Origin: Brachycybe producta | Lineage: Eukaryota; Arthropoda; Diplopoda; Playtdesmida; Andrognathidae | Assembly: GCA_036925085.1 (NCBI GenBank) | Contig: JAUPFP010000006.1 | Coordinates: 9,105,461 to 9,169,460, forward strand | DNA: 64,000 nucleotides | Direction: 5' to 3' | Part shown: one piece after another, positions 1 to 11,060 of the stretch | How positions within the stretch are numbered: position 1 is the stretch's first letter | Layout: the number at the start of each line of letters is the position of its first letter | Program-made: the position numbers and the translations under genes | Notes under the pieces: model-generated | Database searches by the model: none | The model's input: only the letters and a program-made list of their open reading frames with translations | Told to the model about the DNA's origin: nothing

Positions 1-616
1 CAGACGACAACGAGACAAATGAGTGTTATTATCTGGTGTTAACTAAAATTGCAAGAAATCCCCTCACAATCGCTCAATTAAAATACAGTAAAGCGCAAAA
101 TGTAATAAAAAGTATTGTTCTTTTAAGTACTCACTTTATATAAATTTTGAAAAGGTTCTTCTATTTTTAAGCAACGCTCAAAATCGTTCGTTTTTTTACT
201 CCATGTTAAATCCCATTGGATCAAAAACGTCCCACAAACATTTGAAGAACTGTTGTTGAAAACAATCACGATGTTTCCTTTTTATAAATTTTGAAAAGGT
301 CCTTCAATTTTTAAATAACATTTAAAATCTTACTTTTTTTAACTCCATGTTAAGTCCCATAGGACCAAAAAACCGTCACCCAAATATTTGAAGAACTCCC
401 ATTAAAAACGACTTAGAACAATTCCATAAAAATTAGCACGTGCATTAATCTATTGGCTTCACGATGTTTTCTTTTTATAAGCTTATCACGTGGAATTATT
501 TTTCTGTTATTATTATGTGACTTGAAACCTGTAGAAAAAAACGTTAAAAAAACATTTTTAAATCAACAACGATTGCAGCGCCTACATTCGGAGAAATTTT
601 GAACTAAACTAGGCTC
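1..616. mobile_element. TTAA-flanked DNA transposon, copy 1 (cut by window start)
   Basis: This is the same repeat as 56118-57016 and 20783-21194. It shares the run beginning gacgacaacgagacaaatga and the end in which AGGCTC is followed by TTAA (617-620). The left end lies outside the window. No open frame is present, so it is a non-autonomous element. TTAA flanks suggest piggyBac-type mobilisation, but the termini (GAGCCTAGAT) are not the usual CCC-type piggyBac ends, so the superfamily is an inference. Confidence 0.6.
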
Positions 617-629
617 TTAAAGATTGTTT

Positions 630-900
630 ATAAATCAATCGGTTTCTGCTCTTTCAGGAAAGAACTAGAAGGATAACTAAATCACTTCAGGATATTTTAT
701 GTTGACATCTTTCAAAATTAAGACTTTTTATAAAACAATTTTTTAAAAAAAAGCTGGATCATTTTAAAACTCACATAAAAAGCTTTATTTTTGAAAGATA
801 TATCAACATCAAAATATTCTTAAGTAATTGAACTACCGTTCCAGTTTCTAAAAAACATTTTATAGTTTCTCTTAATTTTGCTCCTTTTACTGCAATAGCA
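630..900. repeat. CTAGAAG fold-back repeat, copy
   Basis: Copy of the most frequent repeat in the window. One arm reads roughly gaaactagaagggtagctca followed by caatcacttaaggg and a stretch ending gatatctttcaaaataag. The other arm is its reverse complement, ending in aactaccgttccagtttc. It is non-coding and folds on itself. It adjoins the TTAA of the preceding element. Confidence 0.55.
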
Positions 901-1516
901 AGCAAATGTTTCTCAATCTGTGGCCCAAGAGCCGATTGTGAAGTAACAATTTCTATTTAGATGAATCAACAATAATTATGTTTTTTTTTTCATATCAAAA
1001 ATCCTGGTTGGAGGCTAGAGAACTTTCTAGTTGACAAATTGATAGTAACCAGACATCTAGCTTCTAACCAACCTTTCTGATTCGAAAAAAAAGCATAATT
1101 TCAAGTTGCTTTAATAATGATGATTAGGGTCAACGGTTTTATGAAAATGCATATTCTTTTTGCTGCTTTATATTTCATACTGTGTCAGATTTAAGCACAA
1201 TTCATGTGATATGAAGTCGAATAACACTAGTTTTATTTTGCATATAATTGCATATTTAAGGGTATTTGTATTTTGCATGCATATTTTGGGAATTTTACAT
1301 GTTAAGGGCATATTTAACACTTTTTTTCTAGAAAAATTAGGATTTTTCTATTTTAGTTCAAGAAACTGAACAAATTTTCAATCATTCAAGAAATGCAAGA
1401 CAATTTAAAATGTGCTACTGGGAATGCTTCCAAAGCAGCAACAAAATTGTGCAGTTTTGAATGGTGAAAATCTTAATGAAGATATCAGTTTGTCTATTTC
1501 TGATATTGCTCGTTTT

Positions 1517-1860
1517 AAGCGGCACCAGTTACATCTTGTGATGTAGAACGTACTTTCTCGAAGTGTAAAGCACAGGCATTTAGAAATCGGGACAAACACA
1601 AGTTGGCTCCGCCCTTTTTATGACGACCGGCAATTTCTAATTGTAGGTTATGTAGTCTGCCGTCACATGCTCCGCCTATTTCAACATCAAACCACACAAC
1701 AAACCAATTAGAAGTTCCTGGTCGTCATAAAAAGGGCGGAGCCAACTTTTGTATGTCCCGATTTCTAAATGCCTGTGTATAAAGCTCTACTCCATAACAA
1801 TCTGCATAATTTTAAATTTGAAAAATTGAGAATGTCTTTTGTTGTGTATTTCAATCCCAA
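1517..1860 (+). pseudogene. hAT transposase C-terminal dimerisation region, decayed
   Basis: Translating around 1524-1571 gives PVTSCDVERTFSKCKA. Reading resumes at 1778 with YKALLHNNLHNFKFEKLRMS. This matches the conserved hAT C-terminal (dimerisation) motif, in which S-x-x-x-E-R-x-F-S is followed some residues later by an N-L-R-x-x segment. The 206-bp palindromic MITE at 1572-1777 sits exactly between KCKA and YKAL, and the 8 bp encoding CKA/YKA are duplicated. Upstream the frame is broken by several stops. This is a dead remnant of the element's own transposase, not a host gene. Confidence 0.65.
1572..1777. mobile_element. Palindromic hAT-like MITE (ACAGGCA family), copy 1
   Basis: A roughly 206-bp near-perfect palindrome. 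The family consensus starts ACAGGCAATTAGAAATCGGG and ends in the reverse complement, CCCGATTTCTAATTGCCTGT. Internal motifs in order are GGCTCCGCCC, TTTATGACGACCGGC, an inverted CCAAT, a central TGACGTCA-like site, and the mirror of all of these. Here the flanks TGTAAAGC (1564-1571) and TATAAAGC (1778-1785) are an 8-bp duplication with one difference. It lies inside the hAT transposase remnant. No coding capacity. Confidence 0.8.
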
Positions 1861-2340
1861 AAAAAATTATTGTGCAAATGATATCCAATAGTGCATATTT
1901 TGTGGGCATATTTTAGGGCATGAAACCATTGACCCTAATGATGATGATTAGGGGTTCAGATTTTTATGCACTGTTTCTCAATTTGTGGCTCTCAAGTGCC
2001 AATGGCAAAGAAATCATCATCATCATTAGAGCAACTGACAATTATGCATTTGCTAATCAAAAAGGCTGGTTAGAGGCTAGATACCTAGTTAGCCTACTAT
2101 CAAGTCGTCAACTAGAATTCTAGCCTCTAACCAGCGTTTTTGATTAAAAAACATAATTGTTGGTTGATCTAAAATAGGATTGTTATTTCACAATTGGCTC
2201 TTGGCCATAGATTAACATTTTTCTGGATATTGCATAGAAATTCGTGTTCTAATCATGATGATGATGATTACTTCACACTTGGCACTTGAGAGCCACAAAT
2301 TGAGAAACATTTGCTTTGCTAATTGCATAAAAAATCTCGA

Positions 2341-3400
2341 GTTCTAGTGATAAGAAATGAAAACCCAAACACAAACAGCAAAGTAATATCTCAACACCCT
2401 AAACCCCCCCCCCCCCCCGCCCCCCCAAAGCTTGGTGTTGACAAAATAAGCTTATTTATTAAGAAAAATCGAGTTGAGAGCGAATGCCACGACCTCTATT
2501 GTAGGCGCAACAACAATAAACTCTCGAAAACACAATCACCCCCCCCCCTTCCTTATCCTCCTTTTCCTTTTCTTTAAAGCATTTCCCCCACCCCCACCAC
2601 ACTAAGCTAAAGCATAGGCTTCTTCTCTTTCTTCCCCTTGAAAGTAGGCAATCAAACAAAACAAATAAGCCATCATCAAACACATCATTCTAGGAACCTT
2701 TTTTCACAACAGTCCCTAAAGAAAAAAAGGCATAAGAAAAACTCCAGAAAAAAGAAAAGAGAGAAAAACACATTGTACACCAATCATAGGACCTTTTAAA
2801 GTTGCTTCTATAAACTGAAAACGAAAAATAGAACGCCATAATCTTTAAGTGCTTAAGATTTGGCGGGAAAAAAACCTCAATAGACCACCAACCCTATTAT
2901 AGATATAAAACCTAAATAACACCAAAGTTTTATGTTATATTGTAAGAATATCCCCCGCCCACCCCCCACACTGATAGGTTTTTTTTTGGGGGGGGGGATG
3001 GAAGGAGAGAGGGGGAAGGGGTTTGAGATGGTGTTGTTTCAAAAAGTTGTTCTTTTAAGACAAAATAAGTACATATAAAAAGCATGGGGTTAAAGGGGGG
3101 GGGGGGAAGATAGTAAAAGTAAATGCTACTCTACTGTATAATGGTAGCCATTTAGTTCCAGTAATGGGGCCCCCGAATAGTTTAACATTGAAGAGGGGAA
3201 GAAGAGGGCTTTCAGGGTTAGGATTGGGTGGAAAGAATGTGATTTTTTTTGGGGCGGGGGGAGGGGAAGGGATACAATTTCTACACTTGAAAACCATTCA
3301 AAAAAAAGTTAAAGAACATAAATAAAAAAGTTATTATCGCATTGTATAGTGTTATATGTATGTCAAATGTAACATTTAGGCCAGAATTCAAGAAGAAAAC
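2341..3400. other. Non-coding stretch with C- and G-runs
   Basis: No gene or recognised element seen. Notable are polyC runs near 2404-2427 and 2537-2549, polyG runs near 2985-2997 and 3097-3106, and a pyrimidine/purine asymmetry that creates proline-rich chance frames. These frames have no domain-like content. Confidence 0.5.
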
Positions 3401-3403
3401 TTA

Positions 3404-4055
3404 AGCCGGTATTACACTAGCAACCTCCAATGCAATTCAACTTGCAATACAAAATGTGATGTGACTTGCAACTAGAACTTTGTAATAAACTTCCATATCA
3501 CACTATGCAACCTAGTTCCCAATCAAGTTTTCAAAACTTCGTTTATGTCAAGGGGGCCGACACATTCGGGTGAATCTCCTTTAGCCATTTTAACTTTTAA
3601 TCCGCGTTTTACTGAATTTAAAAATTTTCAATTCTATTCTGGATATCCAAGTAAAATGCAGCTAAAAAGTAAAATGACTTTCCATCCACACGATCTGCTG
3701 TGAATCTTAGTGAAAATCGTACATGATTTTCTTCAATGTCTGCCCCTTTGGTTTGTGTGTCCATATTGTGATGAACTAACAGGAAGTTCATAAACCAGAA
3801 GTCATAAAACTAGAAATTCTTTCAATGTTACATATGTCATTTCAGGCAAACGGCCTGATTGGTTGTTTGTCAGAAAGTTTACTTTGAAAAGTCTCTCAAA
3901 GTTGAACAGGTGCAACTCAAAGAGACTTGAGTTTGACACTAGTTAAAAAGGAAAGTTTTATTTCAGTTGCATGTCATATCACACTAGAAACAAGGGAGTT
4001 GCAATGTCACATTGCACATTTTATGGCATTAAAAGTTGCTAGTGTAACACCGGCT
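3404..4055. mobile_element. Harbinger-like MITE, copy 1 (652 bp)
   Basis: Termini are AGCCGGTATTACACTAGCAA on the left and TTGCTAGTGTAACACCGGCT on the right, flanked by TTA at 3401-3403 and 4056-4058. A 3-bp TWA duplication is characteristic of PIF/Harbinger. It contains an internal segment also present at 45569-46642 and, inverted, at 58465-59345 (cattcgggtgaatctc). That segment is missing from the shorter copy at 13541-13988. No transposase frame. Confidence 0.75.
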
Positions 4056-4420
4056 TTAGCATTTTAAAATCGTAGCCTCTCTGAACAGGGTTGCAACAAG
4101 AAGTAACCATTTTATGGAGTATTTTCTTTGGAACAGAGGTTAAGTGGCAAGTTAAGATGGTTTATGAACAGCTGATTTTCAAACTCTCTATAAAGTGTTT
4201 TAGAAACTAGAAGGGTAGCTCAATGACTTTAGATGGCTAAACTGTTGAGTCTCTCCCCCCCTCCACCTTGCGATTTTGGCAAAAATTTAGGATTTTCACT
4301 TTTTTAAAACATTCTAAAAAAAATTCAGTGTTTTAAAAACTAGAATATATTAGTGATAATGCAAATAAGATTTTTGTAAAATTACAATAAATTTATGTTT
4401 TCATTTTTAAAGATATTGTG
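4056..4420. repeat. CTAGAAG fold-back repeat, partial copy
   Basis: Contains tttatgaacagctgattttc and gttttagaaactagaagggt followed by agctcaatgact, matching one arm of the family. The second arm is weak (aaaactagaatatat). It ends next to the solo LTR. Confidence 0.45.
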
Positions 4421-4423
4421 TGT

Positions 4424-4971
4424 TGTGAGCGATAGGCGATTCTTTGACCATTTTCCAGTAACTCGTCTGTTCCCTACTCGATCGTGTGGTAACCACACAG
4501 AGAAGATTCTAGTTACCAAAGTAGTCGGATGGTGATGGATTGTAGTCGTTCTGAGTAAGGGTGTAATCTGTCAGAAAGATGGCTACCATCCACTTCTGGT
4601 TGCCATTGTAGTTCATCTTCTTGATTGAAGACTTGCTGCTCCATAAGGGATTCGTATGCTTTCTTGGCCTATGTTATCTCCGGTTTGTCTAGAGAAGGAA
4701 TAGTTTCCGAACAATAAGACAACGTAGTTTCTCATCATAAACACTTTACTTATCCTTGTACAAAAACATGAACATTACAAGAATGAATATTCATTATTAA
4801 AGGTGCGTCCACGTGCCCATGATGTGTGATACGGAAATAATCGACGTAGTACAAAAGTTGAGCAAAAGAGTGGACCAAGAACAAAGCGTAGCATGGGAGG
4901 AACAGGTATGAGTTGCTCAACCCCCCCCCAGGCTAGTGTTTTGGCGGGATCACGATTTACTGGGTGTTACA
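4424..4971 (-). mobile_element. Solo LTR of the gag-pro/orphan LTR family
   Basis: Starts TGTGAGC and ends ggcgggatcacgatttac plus tgggtgttaca, matching the LTRs at 26450-27136 and 36018-36704. The interior also matches, at lower identity (agagaagat..., gatggattgtagtc..., gatggctaccatc...). It is flanked by GTGT at 4420-4423 and 4972-4975, a 4-bp target duplication like that of the full element. It is visibly more diverged than those two LTRs, hence older. By orientation it reads on the minus strand. Confidence 0.8.
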
Positions 4972-5321
4972 GTGTCGAGTTTGGGAAAACCGCGGTTTTT
5001 CAGGTTTCATTTTTGAAAACCATAGTTACCCGCGGTTTTTCTGTTTTTTATTTTTTTTTCTCTCTAATTAGATTTTAAAATTTTTGATAAAAACCAATCA
5101 ATCATATCAACAGAATCCTTAATTATTTTTTAAGTAGTTATAATTTTTGCAGATTTTAGGAAAACAAGAGAGCATTTACTGATTTATCAGATAATCTCGA
5201 ACGAAGTTTTGTACAAAAATGTCCTTTTGGAATATTGTTGTTGTTGGTTTTATTGGTAGAAGAAAGTGGCTGCGTAAAGATGACCAAGGTTTTTCGTTTT
5301 TTGGTCACGTTTTTCTTAAAC

Positions 5322-5500
5322 ATTGCCCGCCCTTTTTATGACGACCGGCAACTTCTAATTGGTTGGTTATGTAGTCTGAAGTCACATGTTACGCCCTTTT
5401 TTCAACTTCGAACCACACAACAAACCAATTAGAAGTTGCCGGTCGTCATAAAAAAGGGTAGAGCCAACTTCTGTTTGTCCCGATTTCTAATTGCCTGTGT
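5322..5500. mobile_element. Palindromic ACAGGCA MITE, copy 2
   Basis: Contains cgccctttttatgacgaccg, an aagtcacatgttacgccc centre and the right arm through taattgcctgt. The left terminal 20 or so bases are missing or replaced. Confidence 0.7.
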
Positions 5501-5505
5501 GAGGC

Positions 5506-6420
5506 ATGAACTAGGCAAGAACTTTTTTTTTCTATCGGAAACTTTAAAGCCTCAAAACAGGAGGCTCATTTGCTTCCTCATTTTTCTTTTTGTTACCCCT
5601 TTATGATTAATTGCATAACAAGTAAAACATGCTGAAAATTGAGATTTATTTGACTTTTCTATACAACAACAGCTGCCTATACTGTATGTTGAGTATGGTA
5701 GTAGATTTACACACACACACACACACACACTGCCACCCACACCTTATTACACACATATTCCATAGAAGATTACCCTCCACCTCAACCCCCTCACATGTAT
5801 AATAATAACAACACGCACTTGGGTCATCATCATGATGTTGTTTTATCGGGCGTTTGCGTGTTATGTGATTATCATCTTTTGATGCCTATATGAACAAATA
5901 AGCACATCTGTTTATATAGGAAGATTGAAACGGGGGGGGGGGGGAGAGAGAGAATCACACAATTATACTCTCCTCCACCCCTCTCACAGCCTCCTACTTT
6001 TTTTTCCGATCATATGTCATTCTCCAGGAGTTATTTAACCACCCCCCCCATCCCACCTTTAAAAGAAACACAACAAAAAGGATTCGATTTTTGATTATAA
6101 TGTATATGGAGGAGGAGGATAGTCACAAAATAATAATAAATGTATAAATTCAAAATTTGTTAGAAAGTAGAAGGGTCATTACAGTAAAAATAATATTACT
6201 ATCAAAATGTCAAGACAATTTGTCATATTTGTCTTATAATCTTGTAACTGTCACAAAATCATATTAAAAAACAATATTTTATAAATAAATATTGTCTTAT
6301 ATGTATGATTAGATTTATGACAACCAAAGGATGAAAGTATTTTCGTAATAATTGTTCTGAAAATTTTAAAATAATTTTTTTTATATATTTCCAAAACTGT
6401 TTATTAGAAAAATGAACGTT
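5506..6420. other. Non-coding stretch with (CA)n, G/C runs and AT-rich sequence
   Basis: Includes (CA)n at 5710-5730, a polyG run near 5933-5943 followed by GA repeats, and an AT-rich block from about 6060. Nothing coding is recognised. Confidence 0.5.
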
Positions 6421-6439
6421 TTATGGAAATTTTAGGTTT

Positions 6440-6815
6440 TTGTCCCAACCTTTTAGGGTGGTTTTAAAATGTAAAAAAAGGCCCTCAAACTTTGGTTATA
6501 CTTGTGTTTCGAGAGCAAAAATTAAGAAGAAACTTAAAAATACTTTAGAAACTAGAAGAGGTAGGGCTCAATCACTTAAAAGTATTTTCAAGTTGCCATC
6601 TTTTAAAATAAGCTTTTCGTGTCAATTTGAAAATTACCCAACGTTAAGCAGACGATATATTTACATTTTAGTCAATAAAAAGCTTATTTTGAAGAAAAAA
6701 ATAATATCAACATGATCGTAATACTATGAAGTGATTCATGCTACCGTTCTAGTTTCGAACACATTTATCAATATCTTTCTTAAATGCTGCTCTCAAAACG
6801 CGGAAATAAACCAGA
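6440..6815. repeat. CTAGAAG fold-back repeat, well preserved copy
   Basis: Both arms are visible: tttagaaactagaag and tagggctcaatcacttaaaa on the left; atgattcatgctaccgttct then agtttcgaac on the right. In this copy the TTAA within the left arm is intact, so it serves as an empty site for the TTAA-element insertion seen at 20783. The chance frame at 6440-6715 is repeat sequence, not a gene. Confidence 0.6.
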
Positions 6816-7330
6816 GTTTGAATTTGTTTGTTTTTTTATTTAGAAATCGTCATAAAATCGTTATGAAAATGCTATTTGCATAATCATGTAATATTCTAGT
6901 TTCTACAGTTTCTATTTTTCTTCTAGTTTCTAGTTTCTATTTTAAATTCTAGTTTTACTGAACTATAAACAGAGCACATTCATACGCAGACACCCTGTAC
7001 AGATAGATCAAATTTGATGTAAATGTATGGGGAGCTACAGAAAGGTCAATCAAGTCCATTCTCTTCATCGATTGATAATTTTGTAATCTAATTTACTCAC
7101 TGGACAGGGTTCTTTTTTCTTTCTCTCGACCCACTTTTCTAAATAAACACCGTAATCAAAGGGGTTTAGAGTTTATATATATATATTATATATACAGTAT
7201 ATATATGCCATATGAGGGCAGATAAAACGCATCCTGTTTAAAAATATGAATAAATATATCAGAAAGTTATTAAAAATTTCCAAAACAAACTCCAACACTT
7301 GTTTAACAACATTACATCGAAAATTTATTT
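6816..7330. other. AT-rich non-coding stretch
   Basis: Contains (TA) clusters at about 7177-7207 and several ttctagtttct repeats around 6890-6950. No gene seen. Confidence 0.45.
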
Positions 7331-7334
7331 GTAA

Positions 7335-7650
7335 TACCTTGTACATACACACGAGTTAAATGAATTCAAATTAAATGTGTTTAGGTGAATTATACGGAAT
7401 CCAGTTAAGGACATAAACACCAAATAAAAATTGACTTTTATTATTAATATTTTCAAATTGAAATACTAAATCAATATTTTGTCAATAGTTTATATAATTA
7501 TATTTAAGTATCAACTCAATATTTTGAGATTATTAACCTGAATAAATTGAATTCGACATATTGTTTGTTTGCCCTTCACACAGTGCTCTTCTGTAGAACA
7601 CATTTATTATTTAAATGCATTTAAATTATCAGGTGTGTGTACTAGGTATA
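7335..7650. mobile_element. TWA-type MITE (TACCTNGTACACAC family), copy 1
   Basis: Ends are taccttgtacatacac on the left and gtgtgtgtactaggta on the right, imperfect inverted repeats about 16 bp long. The interior (gtgaattatacggaatcc ... tgaattcgacatattgtt) recurs at 48131-48425, 51934-52250 and around the LINE at 15043-16425. Non-coding. The flanks are consistent with a 2-3-bp TA/TWA duplication. Confidence 0.65.
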
Positions 7651-7654
7651 TAAG

Positions 7655-8115
7655 CCTACAAAAATAAATATTATTTAAAAAATTAACATAAGTTATTGAA
7701 TTTTTGAAAACGACTTTCGAGAACTTTAATTATAAAAAATTAACTGGATAGTAATTAATTAAGCACCATGTATTGATAATTTTACTTAAAAATATTCTCA
7801 CAAAATTCATTAACTTTGTTAAATTTTTAACCAATCTGTTTCAATTTTTGTACATTATATAATAATTATGAGTGCATTGTTAACAAGTATTTCAAATTTC
7901 AAATGTGTAGTAGCTTTTCTACAATAATAATTAATGTTACAAAAAACCCAACACCCTAAATAATATTACAAAATGTATAAAGAGTGATACCAACTAAATA
8001 TCGTTTAAAATTCAATATTTCAGATATTATAAACACAACCGTACCGCGCAATTTTAAAACTGTCAGTTGATTATCAGCAACATATCATTATAACTGTATA
8101 TGTAGGCCTACATTA
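7655..8115. other. AT-rich non-coding stretch
   Basis: Dominated by A/T runs. No open frame, inverted repeat or known element was identified. Confidence 0.45.
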
Positions 8116-8117
8116 AT

Positions 8118-8322
8118 ACAGACAATTAGAAATCGGGACAAACAGAAGTTGGCTCCGCCCTTTTTATGACGACCGGTAACTTCTAATTGGTTTGTTGCGT
8201 GGTTCGACGTTGACAAGGGCGGGGCATGTGACGTCAGACTACATAACCAACCAATTAGAAGTTGCCATCGTCGTAAAAAGTGCGGAGCCAACTTCTGTTT
8301 GTCCAGATTTGTAATTGCCTGT
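8118..8322. mobile_element. Palindromic ACAGGCA MITE, copy 3
   Basis: Complete at both ends (acagacaattagaaatcggg ... gtaattgcctgt). It has a perfect TGACGTCA in the centre (gcatgtgacgtcagac) and GGCTCCGCCC / inverted CCAAT on both sides. No clear 8-bp duplication is visible at this copy. Confidence 0.75.
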
Positions 8323-8325
8323 GTC

Positions 8326-9291
<966 letters not shown>

Positions 9292-10070
9292 CTACCTTTA
9301 CAAAAAATTGTAAAACAACAACAAAAATGACCACTTTTCCTTATTAAAATAATGGCTGCTGCTTTCATTTAACTGATGTTCATCTTTAAATGAGTCATGT
9401 ATAATTATGGGTCTAGTGAGGGGGGGGGGGGGGGTGGAAGGCCCACTCTTTGTACAGAGTGTGTGTGTGTGATACAAACATATGTTTCTATGATTCTTAA
9501 TGAATTTCATGGAATTTTATTATTTTGAAAATGAATTTTTAATTGAGGCTTATTATACGACACTACTTAAGTGTCGATATCATGTCCTTCTAATCAGGCT
9601 CCACTTGTCCATGTAAAAGACTGGGACACACTATGTGTTAAACATTAGACTCTTACACTCCGGGCAGTGGCGTAGCAAGTGGGAGCAGTCCGCTCCGGGT
9701 GTGGCACCAACGAAAAGAAAAGTTTTTTTTCTCCTGTAGGGATAGTACTAGGGTCTCTCTAAAACGCAGAACTATAAAATTATGAAATTGTTGTTGCTCG
9801 CTGCGCTCGCCGAATATATATTATGCAATCCAGCATTATTTTTTAAGCCAGAAAAACATAAGACAATTGAGTAAAAATGAAAATTGATCTTTGATAAATA
9901 ATTCCTATCAGGTACTGGTTTATTTAATAATTTCATAATTAATATAAAACTAGTGGGGTAACCCGTCATAAATGACGGGAGCATCTAGTTTCTTTTTGTG
10001 TGACTGTCCGGTTGTCATGAAGCAATTCGCCTTGACCACTTGTGTTTTTTATAAGCACCTTAATATTGTT

Positions 10071-10312
10071 ACAGGTATGTGAAGACAGGGAGATACAGTC
10101 GTGTGCCCCGCCCCTTTATGACTGTCAGACCAAATATCAACCAATTGGAAATTGAAAAGAACGGGGCATGTGACGTCAGACCAAATAACCAATTCAAAAT
10201 TGAAAAGAACGGGGCATGTGACATCAGACGACATAACAAAATAATTAAAAGTTGCTGGCCCTCATAAAAAGGCGGGGAAAACGACTGTATTTTACTGTCT
10301 TTACTTGCCTGT
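10071..10312. mobile_element. Palindromic ACAGGCA-type MITE, diverged subfamily, copy 4
   Basis: Runs from acaggtatgtgaagacaggg to gtctttacttgcctgt. It carries two successive gcatgtgacgtcagac-like modules (second gcatgtgacatcagac), so the centre appears duplicated. It belongs with the copy at 12919-13112, which also uses a gacaggg/cctgtctt terminal variant. Confidence 0.65.
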
Positions 10313-10419
10313 CCTTACTATTGTTTGGATTCTTGGATCGGGAGAGTGCAACATAAAGTTGACCATGAGAAAAAAGGAGTTCATTTAAATTTCAATCTGA
10401 TTAAGTTTTTGTCCTAAAA

Positions 10420-10735
10420 CAATTTACCCTAAAGAAACATTTGCCCTAAAGGGAGATATTGCCCTAAAGGGACATTTGCCCTAAAGGGACATTTGCCCTA
10501 AAGGGACATTTGCCCTAAAGGGACATTTGCCCTAAAGGGACATTTGCCCTAAAGGGACATTTGCCCTAAAAAGACATTGCCCTAAAAAGACATTGCCCTA
10601 AAAAGACATTGCCCTAAAGGGACATTTGCCCTAAAGGGACATTTGCCCTAAAGGGACATTTGCCCTAAAGGGACATTTGCCCTAAAGGGACATTTGCCCT
10701 AAAAAAAACATTTGCCCTAAAGAGATGTTCCCCTA
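10420..10735. repeat. 17-bp minisatellite, unit gccctaaagggacattt
   Basis: About 17 head-to-tail units, mostly identical, with a short internal run of the variant gccctaaaaagacatt. There are no spacers, so this is not a CRISPR array. Units are almost palindromic around ccctaaaggg. Confidence 0.9.
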
Positions 10736-10759
10736 ATGAGTAGTCTAAATATACAGTAA

Positions 10760-11060
10760 TTGGTTTTAGGGCATATGTTCCTTGAGGGCAAATGGTTTTA
10801 GGGCAAGTGTTCTTTGAGGGCAAATAGTTTTAGGGCAAATGTTTTTAAGGGCAAGTGGTTTTAGGGCAAGTTGTTTTAGGGCAAATGTGCTATTAGGGTA
10901 AATAGTTTTAGGGTAAATGGTTTTAGGGCAAGTGTTCCTTGAGGGCAAATAGGTTTAGGGCAAATGGTTTTAGGGCAAGTGGTTTTAGGGCAAATGTTCT
11001 ATTACGGTAAATGGTTTTAAGGAAAATGTTCCATTAGGGTTAATTGTTTTTATGGCACAA
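10760..11060. repeat. Minisatellite in opposite orientation, unit like ttttagggcaaatg
   Basis: About 18 imperfect units of ttttagggca(a/t)(a/g)tg with inserts such as ttccttgagggcaaa. The core is the reverse complement of the preceding array (catttgccctaaa), so the two arrays converge and could form a long imperfect hairpin. It is more diverged than the first array. Confidence 0.85.

Larger units (their letters stand above)
1125..1937. mobile_element. hAT-type element, 813 bp, 8-bp target duplication ATGATGAT
   Basis: The ends are TAGGGTCAACGGTTTTATG on the left and, as reverse complement of the right end, TAGGGTCAATGGTTTCATG. An 8-bp direct repeat ATGATGAT flanks both ends (1117-1124 and 1938-1945), which is the hAT duplication length. 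The repeat is low complexity, so it is weaker support than usual. Inside are a transposase C-terminal remnant and a younger palindromic MITE. Confidence 0.65.
903..2340. repeat. Inverted-repeat cluster interrupted by a hAT element
   Basis: The segment 903-1116 (containing gttggaggctagagaac) is largely the reverse complement of about 1985-2215 (containing aattctagcctctaacc). A second inverted pair is 1950-2035 against 2255-2335, sharing tttgtggctctcaagtgcca. The whole looks like one or two palindromic MITEs. The left part was split when the hAT element at 1125-1937 inserted into an ATGATGAT run. No protein is coded. Confidence 0.5.

Noticed and set aside
10420-10735. Regular 17-bp repeats resembling a CRISPR array
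   Set aside because: Units are contiguous with no unique spacers and the context is eukaryotic; it is a minisatellite.
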